Assembly (NCBI RefSeq): GCF_002975435.1
Contig: NZ_PCPT01000010.1
Span: 46,850-110,849, forward strand
DNA: 64,000 bases
Direction of reading: 5' to 3'
From: Arthrobacter sp. MYb227
GTDB taxonomy: Bacteria; Actinomycetota; Actinomycetes; Actinomycetales; Micrococcaceae
Positions within the stretch are counted from its first letter, which is position 1, and each line of letters begins with the position of its first letter. The translations under genes were made by a program, and so were the position numbers. Shown piece by piece: positions 33,432 through 42,443 of the stretch. The notes beneath the pieces were generated by a model. The model saw only the letters and a program-made list of their open reading frames with translations, did no database searches and was not told the origin of the DNA.

Positions 33432-34322
33432 ATGGCAGTGAATAGATCCCCGGTGATCCCGGAACTTGGGGAAAACCCTTTCGGCTCCGAACCAATGGTC
33501 GGAGAGCTGCGCTTACGCGTGGGAAATCGGGCAGGAAAGGCGATTGCCACCCGGCAATATCATCAAGGCGCGCTGCGGATCCTGCGCCCGCACTACCTCG
33601 ATGAGACAGACCAGGTGTGTTACACCATCGTGAACCCCGGTGGCGGGTACATTGGCGGGGACCGCTATGGCATTCAGGTAGTTGTAGACCAGAACGCAAG
33701 CTTGTTGCTGACGACCCAGTCGGCCACCAAGGTCTATAAGACCCCGCAGAATCATGTGGAACAACACATGGTTGTAGATTTGGGTCCCGGAGCGGTGCTC
33801 GAATACGTCCCGGACCAGCTTATTGCTTACCGCGGAGCCAGCTACCGGCAGCACACTCAGATTCAGATGTGCGCCGATTCCAGCTTGCTGCTTTGCGAGG
33901 TACTCACCCCCGGGTGGAGCCCCGATGGAAAACCATTCCGCTATGACGAGGTCCGCCTGCGCACCGAAGTCAGCATCGATGGCAGACTCACGGTGCTCGA
34001 TAACCTCTTGGTCCGCCCGGGAACCGATTCGCTTGATTCACTGTTGTTCTTACAGGATTACACCCATGTGGGGATGCTGCTTGCGATGGATTCCCGGCTT
34101 GAAAAAGCGAGTATTGAACGGATCAGGGAGCTTGCCTACAAGATTGGTGAGGCTCAACGCTCCCCGGTGCATCTGGGGATTAGTCAGGTTCCAGGACCCG
34201 GGGTGGCGGTGCGGGCGCTCTCGCACTCCACCGAGGCCATTAATGCTGTGATGATGGCGGTTGTTGACGATCTGCGTCACCACCTCAGGGGGCAAAAGCC
34301 CATGAATTTGCGTAAATATTAG
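33432..34322 (+). CDS. ureD: Urease accessory protein UreD/UreH
   Basis: 296 aa. UreD motifs include GELRLRVGNRAGKAIATRQYHQGALRILRP, NPGGGYIGGDRY, LLTTQSATKVYKTP, EYVPDQLIAYRGASYRQ and the C-terminal VAVRALSHSTEAI. UreD is the scaffold that binds apo-urease and recruits UreF and UreG. Last gene of the operon; it overlaps the convergent ABC ATPase gene by 4 bp, so urease and importer transcripts meet here. Confidence 0.96.
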   Translation: MAVNRSPVIPELGENPFGSEPMVGELRLRVGNRAGKAIATRQYHQGALRILRPHYLDETDQVCYTIVNPGGGYIGGDRYGIQVVVDQNASLLLTTQSATKVYKTPQNHVEQHMVVDLGPGAVLEYVPDQLIAYRGASYRQHTQIQMCADSSLLLCEVLTPGWSPDGKPFRYDEVRLRTEVSIDGRLTVLDNLLVRPGTDSLDSLLFLQDYTHVGMLLAMDSRLEKASIERIRELAYKIGEAQRSPVHLGISQVPGPGVAVRALSHSTEAINAVMMAVVDDLRHHLRGQKPMNLRKY

Positions 34323-35029
34323 GAAGTACGCTCCACGGCATTGGTTTGTGGGGCACCAAGCTCGGCAAGGTTCTGCATGCGGTGGGCCACTTGACCAAGT
34401 GCCTCGGCATCGTGGGAAGCAACAAGCACCGCGGTGCCGCTGGTTGCCTGCCGGGCGAGCAGCTGAAGAATCGTGCGGGTGGTTTGCGCGTCTAACGCGG
34501 AGGTGGGCTCATCACAGATCAATACGCTGGGCTCTAGGACCAAGGACCTAGCGATCATGGCCCGTTGTAATTGCCCATCGGATACCTGATGTGGGTAGCT
34601 GCGTAGGAGCTTGGGGGAAAGCTGCACCAGATCGGCTAGCTGGCCAAGGCGTTCTGCATGTTGTGTGGGGCGCGGTCGTAATGCTCCTGAGCGGAAATCC
34701 AAGGGGGCGCAGATCAACGATTCAAGCCTGAGTCGCGGATCTGACGCGGCGCGCGAGGATTGCAAAACTACACCCAGGTTTCTGCGCATCTCAGAGGGGA
34801 CTTCGTGGTTAGGCATGACGAGACGATTATTTATGGAAACGGTCCCGGAATCGGCACCAAGCATTAATGCAGCTATTCGGATCAAGGTGGATTTACCGGC
34901 ACCCGAGGGCGCCGTGAGCCCCACCAGCTCTCCGGCTCCGACCCGCAGATTGATGCGCTCGAGTAACTGGTGAGAGTCTCGCGGGGTCCCGGGGTGCGTA
35001 AATGAAATATTCGCCAGTTCAAGGCTCAT
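34319..35029 (-). CDS. ABC transporter ATP-binding protein (NikE/DppF type)
   Basis: 236 aa. Walker A APSGAGKST, Walker B VLICDEPTSALD and H-loop VASHDAEA are intact. The signature reads VSDGQLQR instead of the usual LSGGQ, an unusual but still Gly-Gln containing version. The first-position ATPase is fused to a permease in the next gene upstream. The two ATPases should form the heterodimeric engine of a nickel or peptide importer; the urease context favours nickel. The ATG overlaps the upstream stop (ATGA). It ends convergently with ureD. Confidence 0.9.
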   Translation of the reverse strand: MSLELANISFTHPGTPRDSHQLLERINLRVGAGELVGLTAPSGAGKSTLIRIAALMLGADSGTVSINNRLVMPNHEVPSEMRRNLGVVLQSSRAASDPRLRLESLICAPLDFRSGALRPRPTQHAERLGQLADLVQLSPKLLRSYPHQVSDGQLQRAMIARSLVLEPSVLICDEPTSALDAQTTRTILQLLARQATSGTAVLVASHDAEALGQVAHRMQNLAELGAPQTNAVERTS

Positions 35030-36657
35030 GCGTGGTTCCCGAGCAATTCCTGAGTGTAGGGGTGAGCCGGGTTGCCCAAGATCTCACCGGCAGTACCGGA
35101 TTCGACTATGACACCGTTCTCTATGACGCATAGCCGATCAGCAATCTCGCGAGCCACCACCAGATCGTGGCTCACCACGACGATGCTGCGCCCACCGGAG
35201 GCCTCAGCACGCAGAAGATTTTGGATCACCACGCGTGTTTGAGTATCAAGTGCAGATGTTGGTTCATCGAGTAAAAGGATTGCCGACTCGGTGGCTAAAC
35301 CAAGAGCCAAGACAACGCGTTGGGCCTGCCCGCCGGAGAGTTCGTGCGGATACCGGTGCATCAGGGGTGGCTCCAGATTCACTCGAGTCAGTAAGGCCTC
35401 AAGATGTTCCGTGCTTGACGGCCGCCGATGAAGTTTGAGTGTCTGACGTAGCTGGGCTGCCACGGTTCGCACCGGGTTCAGTGAGGTGCTGGCGGAACCC
35501 GGGATAAATGTTAGTTTTTGTCCGCGTGCACCAGCCAGCTGTGATTTATTCATAGGGGTTCCTGAGAGCCTGATTGACCCGGTATGCCGAGCGCCTTCGG
35601 GGGATAGCCCGGCTATGACACGGAGCAGTTGAGATTTTCCGGCACCCGAGTGGCCAACGATGACGGTGATTTCTCCGCTTTTGGCGGTGAAATTTACCTC
35701 GTGCAGGATCTGCGTTTCGGCGCTCGCCTGCGCGTGGGGTTGCGGTAACCATAGGCTCAGTGCCTCGGTGTACAGAGCATAGGATGCGGAACTGGCGTCC
35801 TCGGTGTTGCTCGTTGTGCCGTGTTGGGCGGGCAAATGAGGCCTACGCGCTAATGACCGTTTAAACCCGTACGAGTGTCTAATATCTGTGTGGGCCAAAG
35901 AGAGCGTTGCCCAACTGACCAGGACCAAGATGCCCGCAGGGAAGGCCAATAACCACCACGCTCCGGTGAGGATTCCACCGCGAGCATCTTCGAGAAGCAG
36001 GCCGAGTGATGCGGATTCCGGGGGTAACCCCACACCCAAGAAGGAGAGGGCGCTTTCGTGCCAGATAGCGTGCGGTAGCTGTAAGGCCAAGGCTATTGCT
36101 GCCTGAGGTATCACCGCGGGCAAGAGGTGAGTGAACCAGATACTGCGTGGGGCAGCACCACTTGCCACGGATAAGGCAACATAATCTGAAACGCGTTCGG
36201 TCATCAACCGTGCACGGACGATGCGCGCCACCTGGGTCCAGTGCGTCAAAGCTATAGAAAGAACGATGGCCCACCATTGACCGCGCCACAAGGCCACCAC
36301 GACAACCGCAAGTAACAGGTGGGGTAGGGCATTTGTCGTATCGACAAGGCGCATGGTGATTCTGTCAAACCAACCGCCACGCCATGCGGCAAGCACCCCG
36401 ATGCCAACACCCACGAAGGTGGAACATAGTGAAGCCACTAGGGCCAAGAACAATGACATGCGCAGTGCAGCTGCCGCACGTATCCAAATATCCCGGCCCA
36501 AGGTATCGGTGCCGAAGAGGTGAACACTCGAGGGCGCCTGCAATACCGCGCCTAGGTCCACCTCGTGCGTGTCCACGGGAAATGCCCATGGCACCAACAA
36601 TGCGTAGGTGATGGCCAAGGCCAACACGGTTAGCGGAACCACACGGAGCCTAAACAT
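35026..36657 (-). CDS. Fused ABC importer permease and ATPase (NikC-NikD/DppC-DppD type)
   Basis: 543 aa with two normally separate proteins in one chain. Residues 1-275 are a DppC/NikC-type permease (LFGTDTLGRDIWIRAAAALRMSLFL, then the EAA-like loop VASGAAPRSIWFTHLLPAVIPQ). Residues 290-543 are an ATPase with Walker A GHSGAGKSQ, signature LSGGQAQR, Walker B ILLLDEPTSALD and H-loop VVSHD. The ATPase ends in the HPYTQELL motif of oligopeptide/nickel systems. Both halves look functional. Overlaps the upstream permease gene by 8 bp. Confidence 0.92.
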   Translation of the reverse strand: MFRLRVVPLTVLALAITYALLVPWAFPVDTHEVDLGAVLQAPSSVHLFGTDTLGRDIWIRAAAALRMSLFLALVASLCSTFVGVGIGVLAAWRGGWFDRITMRLVDTTNALPHLLLAVVVVALWRGQWWAIVLSIALTHWTQVARIVRARLMTERVSDYVALSVASGAAPRSIWFTHLLPAVIPQAAIALALQLPHAIWHESALSFLGVGLPPESASLGLLLEDARGGILTGAWWLLAFPAGILVLVSWATLSLAHTDIRHSYGFKRSLARRPHLPAQHGTTSNTEDASSASYALYTEALSLWLPQPHAQASAETQILHEVNFTAKSGEITVIVGHSGAGKSQLLRVIAGLSPEGARHTGSIRLSGTPMNKSQLAGARGQKLTFIPGSASTSLNPVRTVAAQLRQTLKLHRRPSSTEHLEALLTRVNLEPPLMHRYPHELSGGQAQRVVLALGLATESAILLLDEPTSALDTQTRVVIQNLLRAEASGGRSIVVVSHDLVVAREIADRLCVIENGVIVESGTAGEILGNPAHPYTQELLGNHA

Positions 36658-37660
36658 CGTGCACCCGCGGATCTACAGCAAGGTAGCAGGCATCGGCAAG
36701 CGCTGAACCGGCAAAAACCATCAGGCAGGTTAGGGCAGTGACTGCCGCGAGCAGCGGGAAGTCGCCGGCAATTGCCGAATCTACGGTGGCCGAGGCCAAC
36801 CCCGGCCAGGAGAACACCACCTCGATGAGCAGGGCACCGGTGACAAGCTCTCCAAGCCGAGTACCAACGACAGTAATAAATGGCAGCGAGGCAACCGGCA
36901 ATACCTGTGACAAGAGGATCTGCCTGCGACCAAAACCGCGTCCACGGGCAGCCAGCACAGCATCGGACGCAAGCTCTTGAAGCACCGAAGCACGCAGATT
37001 CATCACCAGCCACGGCAGGAGCGTGATGGCTAGGACGCATGCGGGTAAGACCAAATGCAGTGCCACGGAGGCACCGGTGGGCTCGGCACCACCGGCGGCA
37101 ATCCCACCGGCAGGCAATCCCAAGCTCAGCGCAAAGACGGCGATGGCTACCAAACCTAAGACGAAGGGGGGAATTGCTTGGGCAATATGAACCACGCTCA
37201 GACAGAGCGTATCGAGGATCCCACCGGGGCGGAGCCCGGCCCCCAACGCCAGAAGAATTGAGAGAGCTATTGCAAGAATTAGTCCGGCGCCGGTCAGTAA
37301 CACCGTATAGCCGAGACGTTCACTGAGCACCGTGGCCACAGGTTGAGCAAAAAGCCTAGAGGTTCCCCAATCCCCACTTAGTGCGTCGCCAATCCAACGG
37401 AACCACACCGAATACCAGGTATCGTTGAGCCCCAACTCTTGTGCCAAAGCCTCGCGCTGGGCAGGGGTTGCCTGTTCGTAGGCAGAACCCAAATAGGCGG
37501 CCAGCGGATTGAATGGTGCAATCGAGGCAAGCCAAAATACACCCGCGGTGACGGCCATGGTTGCGGGAATGGCAACCATGAAGCGTCGGGAGAGCAGGGA
37601 AATGATCTCTCTACCTCGGCCGCGGCGTATGTGCTTGGTGGTGCCAGCGGCAAGGATCAT
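36650..37660 (-). CDS. ABC importer permease (NikB/DppB type)
   Basis: 336 aa, six transmembrane helices. It shows the DppB N-terminus (ISLLSRRFMVAIPATMAVTAGVFWLASIAPFNPL), the loop QREALAQELGLNDTWYSVWFRWIGDALSGDWGTS and the EAA-like coupling segment ASDAVLAARGRGFGRRQILLSQVLP. The terminal LIEVVFSWPGLASA region is also family-typical. It forms the translocation path with the permease half of the fused protein. Its ATG overlaps the upstream binding-protein stop (ATGA). Confidence 0.92.
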   Translation of the reverse strand: MILAAGTTKHIRRGRGREIISLLSRRFMVAIPATMAVTAGVFWLASIAPFNPLAAYLGSAYEQATPAQREALAQELGLNDTWYSVWFRWIGDALSGDWGTSRLFAQPVATVLSERLGYTVLLTGAGLILAIALSILLALGAGLRPGGILDTLCLSVVHIAQAIPPFVLGLVAIAVFALSLGLPAGGIAAGGAEPTGASVALHLVLPACVLAITLLPWLVMNLRASVLQELASDAVLAARGRGFGRRQILLSQVLPVASLPFITVVGTRLGELVTGALLIEVVFSWPGLASATVDSAIAGDFPLLAAVTALTCLMVFAGSALADACYLAVDPRVHDV

Positions 37661-39324
37661 TGATTTCTAGCCCATTGGCCCGGCTTCACCCAGGGACCCC
37701 ACGCGGTTCCGTGATCATGTGGCTCTAAGAGCGTCCCGGTACCGGTCCAGGCCTTTGCCGTTGAGCTACGTTGCACGTAGCTATGGTCAGCGAAGGCAAG
37801 CACCACCATCGACGGTTCATTGACATAGAGTGATTGAACCTGCCGGTAAGCCTTGTCGCGAGCTTCGGGGTCCAAGGTGGTACGGCCCAAATCTAGGGCG
37901 GCATCCATGCCTGGATCGGCAAAGTGACTAGGGTTATCGTAATAGGAACCAGCCGCTGGATACTCCGAATGCAGCATCTTGTATAACTGAGTATCAACGT
38001 CATAGGGGGTGTCCCCGCCACCAAGCATCAGAGCATCGGTGCCAATGCGTGGCTCGGCCTGATCAAAAGTTGCACTTTGAACGCTTACCAAGATCCCCAA
38101 CTGCTTCATCTGTGCGGAGAAGGCCAGGGACAGATCCCTGCGCAGGGTGTCCCCGGGGTTATACATCAGGGTGAAACGTGCAGGGACTCCATCCTTGGAG
38201 CGCATAGCATCATCGCCTAACACCCAACCGCTTTGATCCAGAAGCTGCCCTGCACGTTTGGTGTCGTACGCAAATACCGCCGAAGGCTCAAATGCGTTTC
38301 CATAGGCCGCCGGAACAAAGGTAGAAGCAGGGCGCCCGGCTCCCGCCAGCACCCCATCTACCAGTGCTTGCCGATCAACCCCAAGGTTCAGGGCAAGGCG
38401 AACCGTTGGGTCAGAAGTCAGGGGATGCTCCGCGGGCAAAGATAAACCACGCCAATCTGCAGAGGTCGCCCGAACCAATTCAAAATCGCTATTCCCCGCA
38501 AAGGACGCAGCAAGCCGCGGGGGTAGGACAGTTCCATCAAATTCACCGGCCAACATGCGCTGAGCCCGAGAATTATCATCTGTAGCTTCCTCGTACACCA
38601 CACGTTTGAGGTCAACCTCCCCATCCCTAAAACTGGGGTTCGCCTTGAGCACCAGCCGGGAAGGAGTAAATGAGTCAAGAACATAGGGGCCGGTACCAAT
38701 CGGAGCCCGATTGAGCACCGAGTCCTCCACTAATCCGGTCCGTTCTAAAGATTCGGAAGGAGCGACGCCAATCAAAAGTGCGGTTTTGAATGAAACTTGT
38801 GGTTCGTGCAGTGTGAACTCAACCGTGTGATCATCGGTAGCACGCACACCGGCAAGATTTGTTAGAACCCCGGCAATGGGTGAGGCACTCGCCGGGTCCA
38901 TGATGCTTTGGTAGCTTGCCACCACATCCTTCGCGTCGAAGGGGGTGCCGTCACTAAAGAAAATGCCAGTGCGGAGCGTAACTTTCCATTCCTTGGCATC
39001 TGCCGAAATTTCTGGCTGTGCGGCAGCTAGCAATGGAACTATTGCGGGTAGTTGGTTTTGGGGACCTTCGAGGGTGAAGAGGGATTCATTGATTTTGCCG
39101 GTGCCATTGTTATCGAATCCGGCTAGCGGGTTCAAGGTCTCGGGCAGCGCCGCGGTCAGCAGTGCGAGTGAATCATCAGGTTGGCTCCCCGTACCGCTTT
39201 GCGGAGGGGAAACTGCGCACCCTGCCGTAACAAGTAGCATTGAAGCTAGGAAGGCAAGCGGCGTGATGCGTGGAAGTCTGCGCACTAAGTGAGGGTGTCC
39301 TTTATCGAAAATTCGTGTAGTCAT
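37657..39324 (-). CDS. ABC importer substrate-binding lipoprotein (family 5)
   Basis: 555 aa. The lipoprotein signal has lipobox LLVTAGC, with modified Cys about residue 36. The family-5 binding fold includes LPETLNPLAGFDNNG, KEWKVTLRTGIFFSDGTPFDAKDVVASY, YVLDSFTPSRLVLKANPSFRDG and LALNLGVDRQALVDGVL. Family 5 binds peptides or nickel complexes; proximity to urease and a His-rich ArsR gene favours nickel, inferred only. First gene of the four-domain importer operon (39324 to 34319), divergent from the ArsR gene. Confidence 0.9.
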   Translation of the reverse strand: MTTRIFDKGHPHLVRRLPRITPLAFLASMLLVTAGCAVSPPQSGTGSQPDDSLALLTAALPETLNPLAGFDNNGTGKINESLFTLEGPQNQLPAIVPLLAAAQPEISADAKEWKVTLRTGIFFSDGTPFDAKDVVASYQSIMDPASASPIAGVLTNLAGVRATDDHTVEFTLHEPQVSFKTALLIGVAPSESLERTGLVEDSVLNRAPIGTGPYVLDSFTPSRLVLKANPSFRDGEVDLKRVVYEEATDDNSRAQRMLAGEFDGTVLPPRLAASFAGNSDFELVRATSADWRGLSLPAEHPLTSDPTVRLALNLGVDRQALVDGVLAGAGRPASTFVPAAYGNAFEPSAVFAYDTKRAGQLLDQSGWVLGDDAMRSKDGVPARFTLMYNPGDTLRRDLSLAFSAQMKQLGILVSVQSATFDQAEPRIGTDALMLGGGDTPYDVDTQLYKMLHSEYPAAGSYYDNPSHFADPGMDAALDLGRTTLDPEARDKAYRQVQSLYVNEPSMVVLAFADHSYVQRSSTAKAWTGTGTLLEPHDHGTAWGPWVKPGQWARNQ

Positions 39325-39348
39325 AGGATCTTTTCCCTATGTTACATG

Positions 39349-39362
39349 TGTCTGTGCAGACA
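39349..39362. promoter_or_regulatory. Palindrome in the importer/ArsR divergent promoter
   Basis: TGTCTG-TG-CAGACA is a perfect 6-bp inverted repeat in the 112-bp region between the binding-protein gene and the ArsR gene. An AT-rich ACATATGCATGTA element lies just before the ArsR ribosome site (about 39410-39422). Either could be the ArsR-family operator; such operators are 12-2-12-like AT-rich dyads. Confidence 0.45.
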
Positions 39363-39436
39363 GATAATAAGAGGTAAAACCGGACTAAGTGAGGTTTGGT
39401 TCTTGGTCCACATATGCATGTAGAAAGGAAGTTGCG

Positions 39437-39781
39437 ATGCCCGATACTCAGCACAGCAAAATCGGCGCGCAAGCCGTTGCGCGTTCCGAAGAGAGCCTGC
39501 CCGAGTGGATTGATGTTTTTGCACTCTGCGCCGATGCAACGCGAATGAAAATCTTGGTGGCAGTGCATGCCGCTCCCGATGCCTCGGTATCCCAATTGGC
39601 AACTGCCACGGGGCTGAGCGCAAACACGGTGACACAAGCGCTGGCGACGTTGTATAAAGCGGGGGTTATGGAAGTGCGCGCCGATGGACGTTTTCGTCGA
39701 TGGGCACTCACCCACCCGGAAGTGCACAAGTTATTGCATCAGATGCAGGCGCCGCACTCGACTCTTCATCCCGAACACTAA
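39437..39781 (+). CDS. ArsR/SmtB family regulator with C-terminal His cluster
   Basis: 114 aa from ATG 39437 (AAAGGA at 7 nt). Winged HTH: FALCADATRMKILVAVHAAPDASVSQLATATGLSANTVTQALATLYKAGVMEVRADGRFRRWALTHPEV. The ELCVCD metal box of arsenic/cadmium sensors is absent. Instead the C-terminus has a helix and tail with six histidines (THPEVHKLLHQ and PHSTLHPEH), as in the alpha-5/tail sites of nickel/cobalt sensors NmtR and KmtR. It is divergent from the importer genes, so nickel-dependent control of uptake is the favoured role. Confidence 0.87.
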   Translation: MPDTQHSKIGAQAVARSEESLPEWIDVFALCADATRMKILVAVHAAPDASVSQLATATGLSANTVTQALATLYKAGVMEVRADGRFRRWALTHPEVHKLLHQMQAPHSTLHPEH

Positions 39782-39856
39782 GGCAGCTTGCCCTAAGAAC
39801 GTAACTTGAGGGTGCAATCCGATCCTGAACTGAGTCGAGCACATACGCTGTAGCGT

Positions 39857-41089
39857 GTGAGTAGCAAAGTAGAGTCCCTGCCGGTGCCTTTTCGTTGGCT
39901 CTGGGCCGGCGCGAGCGTAAGCAACCTTGGGGATGGGATGTTGCTTGCCGCCGGGCCGCTACTTGTTACATCACTTTCCCGCGAACCGCTAGCTGTTGCC
40001 CTAGCACCCTTTGCCCAACAACTTCCCTGGGTGATTTTTGGGCTGCTCGCCGGTGCCGTTGTGGACCGGGTCGATCGGCGCAAACTCATGATTAGCGTCA
40101 ACTTATTGCGGCTCGTGGTGATACTGGGGCTCGCCGGGATCATTATGAGCGGAATGATCAACCTTCCGATCCTTTACGGGTGCCTATTCCTCTTGGGCAC
40201 TGCCGAAACCTTTGCCGATAACGCCTCCACATCGCTGATTCCGAACTTGGTGCCAAGCCACCAGCTTGGCCTTGCCAATTCACGGCTCTTTGGCACCATT
40301 ACCGTTACCAATCAGCTCGCCGGACCGCCCATAGGTGCATTGCTTTTTGCCGTATCTTTTGCGCTTCCCTATGCGGGATTTGCCGCATTATTGGGCGTTG
40401 CAGTGGTGCTTTATGCACGTGTTGTGGTTCCGTTGCCCGCACCCGGTACCCAAATGGCCGAGAAGTCATCGATGATCCGTGAGGTGCGCGAGGGCCTGGG
40501 ATGGATGAGACGTCATTTTGCTGTTCGCACGCTGGCAGTTCTGATCACCTTCTTCAACATCACTTTCGGTGCCACCTTCGCAATGTTGGTGCTCTACGCA
40601 ACCGGGCAATTGGGCCTAGACAGTGTCGGTTACGGCCTGCTGATTAGCGCAAGCGCGATTGGCGGCATCGTCGGATCATTACTCTTCCCGGCCCTCGAGC
40701 GGCGCTTTAGCTACGCAACATTGCTGCGTGCCGGACTCATCTTAGAAACGATCACACACCTTTCACTAGTGCTCACTCACCAAGCTTGGTTAGCGATGAG
40801 CATCCTCTTCCTTTTCGGTATTCACGCGTTGGTTTGGGGCTCGGTATCTTCAACCGTGCGTCAACGTGCGGTCCCGGACCGACTGCGTGGGCGAGTTAAT
40901 TCGGTTTATATGCTTGGGAGCATTGGAGGCATTGCCGCTGGGGCACTCTTTGGTGGTCTGCTAGGGCAGGCCTTTAGCTACAAAGCCCCGTTCTATGTGG
41001 GTTTTGTAGGATCCCTGATTATTTTGCTGCTTGTTTGGAAATCAATGACACATATTGCCGCAGCAGGAAGCCATGGAGCCGAAGAATGA
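39857..41089 (+). CDS. MFS transporter (enterobactin/macrolide-exporter-like)
   Basis: 410 aa, about 12 transmembrane helices. The N-terminus PFRWLWAGASVSNLGDGMLLAAGPLL and the DRVDRRKLMISVNLLR loop (motif A-like) match the MFS_3/EntS-like exporter group. The second half has RQRAVPDRLRGRVNSVYMLGS. Substrate unknown. The GTG start has no ribosome site, and TACGCT lies 7 nt upstream, suggesting a leaderless mRNA. Neighbouring the ArsR gene, it could be metal-related, but the sequence does not show this. Confidence 0.88.
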   Translation: MSSKVESLPVPFRWLWAGASVSNLGDGMLLAAGPLLVTSLSREPLAVALAPFAQQLPWVIFGLLAGAVVDRVDRRKLMISVNLLRLVVILGLAGIIMSGMINLPILYGCLFLLGTAETFADNASTSLIPNLVPSHQLGLANSRLFGTITVTNQLAGPPIGALLFAVSFALPYAGFAALLGVAVVLYARVVVPLPAPGTQMAEKSSMIREVREGLGWMRRHFAVRTLAVLITFFNITFGATFAMLVLYATGQLGLDSVGYGLLISASAIGGIVGSLLFPALERRFSYATLLRAGLILETITHLSLVLTHQAWLAMSILFLFGIHALVWGSVSSTVRQRAVPDRLRGRVNSVYMLGSIGGIAAGALFGGLLGQAFSYKAPFYVGFVGSLIILLLVWKSMTHIAAAGSHGAEE

Positions 41090-41195
41090 GGTGCCCAGCG
41101 AAATCCTTCGTTTATGTACCCACGCATGAAAGAGTTGGAGCAAATCGTTCCAAACACGTCTGCTTACTCGCAGCCCGATTGAGGAAAATATACAG

Positions 41196-42419
41196 ATGCT
41201 GATCAAAAACGTTCGACCGTGGGGAAAAACCCCTGTCGATATTGAAATCATCGATGGTCGCATCGAAGCGATCAGCCCTCATGAACCGGGCCAAGACAGC
41301 GAACAACAGCAGCAGAGCGTGCTCGATGGGCATGGACGATTGGCTCTGCCATCATTTAGCGACGTCCACGTCCACTTGGATTCAACCCGTATTGGATTGC
41401 CGTTCCGAGAGCATACAGGTGCCCCCGGAGTGTGGGGCATGATGCTCAATGACAGAAATAACTGGCGCTTGGCGGAGAATTCTTTAACCGAACGCGTGGG
41501 GATGACCCTTGAAAAAATGATTGCTCACGGCACCACCCGTGTGCGGAGCTACGCGCAGATCGATATTGACTGCAAGCTCGAAAAGTTTGAGGCGGTGCTC
41601 GCCGCAAAGGAAAAATATGTGGCAAGCGCCGAGGTAGAAATCATGGCATTTCCGCAGGCCGGGTTGCTACTGGAACCCGGCACGGCACACTACCTCGAAG
41701 AATCGTTAAAGCTCGGGGCCACGGTGATGGGTGGAATCGATCCGTGCCAACTTGATCGGGATCCGGCCAAACACCTAGATATTGTGTTTGGGCTGGCCGA
41801 AAAATACCAGGTAGATGTCGATATTCACCTTCATGAACCAGGACACCTTGCCCAATTCAGCACCGAACTGATCATGGAACGCACCCGTGCCCTAGGCATG
41901 GAAGGCCGAGTCACACTTTCCCACGCATACGAGCTGGGAAATATCTCGGAGGCAGCAACCGCAAAGCTCATTGAATCCATGAGTGCCCTAGATATCTCAT
42001 GGGCAACCGTTGCTCCGGCAACCAGCGGAAAACAATTCAATCTTGCCGCCATGACCCAAGCAGGCATTCGTGTTGGTTTGGGTGAAGATGGGCAACGAGA
42101 TTACTGGAGTCCCTATGGGGATTGCGATATGCTCTCGCGCACCTGGCAATTGGCCTTCACACATGGACTGCGTGCCGATGAACTAATTGAACATGCTGCG
42201 GCCATTGGCACCTGGGGTGGGGCAACGATTATGGATCGATCGCTGGACCGACTTACCTCAACCACCGATCGGCCGGGACTAAGCCTAGGGGATCGCGCAG
42301 ACCTAGTCTTGCTGGCCGGTGAAACTGTTTCAAGCGCGGTGATGGACCGCGGAAGCGATAGAACAGTGATCCATGGCGGTCGCGTTGTTGCCGATCAGTT
42401 GGTGCTCACCAACGGGTAA
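41196..42419 (+). CDS. Cytosine-deaminase-like amidohydrolase
   Basis: 407 aa. Metal ligands are seen in SFSDVHVHLDSTR, VDIHLHEPG, TLSHAYELGN and the catalytic-Asp region GLGEDGQRDYWSPYGDCDML, which follows the cytosine deaminase (CodA) pattern GHDDxxDPWxPxGxxNM. An N-terminal beta-sandwich strand (LIKNVRPWGKTPVDIEIIDGRI) and C-terminal SLGDRADLVLL complete the fold. It probably deaminates a pyrimidine or related heterocycle; exact substrate not determined. GAGGA lies 10 nt before the ATG. The last codons are inside a 16-bp hairpin. Confidence 0.88.
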   Translation: MLIKNVRPWGKTPVDIEIIDGRIEAISPHEPGQDSEQQQQSVLDGHGRLALPSFSDVHVHLDSTRIGLPFREHTGAPGVWGMMLNDRNNWRLAENSLTERVGMTLEKMIAHGTTRVRSYAQIDIDCKLEKFEAVLAAKEKYVASAEVEIMAFPQAGLLLEPGTAHYLEESLKLGATVMGGIDPCQLDRDPAKHLDIVFGLAEKYQVDVDIHLHEPGHLAQFSTELIMERTRALGMEGRVTLSHAYELGNISEAATAKLIESMSALDISWATVAPATSGKQFNLAAMTQAGIRVGLGEDGQRDYWSPYGDCDMLSRTWQLAFTHGLRADELIEHAAAIGTWGGATIMDRSLDRLTSTTDRPGLSLGDRADLVLLAGETVSSAVMDRGSDRTVIHGGRVVADQLVLTNG

Positions 42420-42434
42420 GCACCAACTGATCGG
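42391..42434. terminator. Perfect 16-bp hairpin overlapping a stop codon
   Basis: Arms 42391-42406 and 42419-42434 are perfectly complementary with a 12-nt loop. The TAA of the amidohydrolase (42417-42419) lies at the start of the right arm, so the final codons form the left arm. It lies between convergent genes (next stop at 42444) and can serve both strands, though there is no T-tract. Confidence 0.75.
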
Positions 42435-42443
42435 ACGCGGAGA

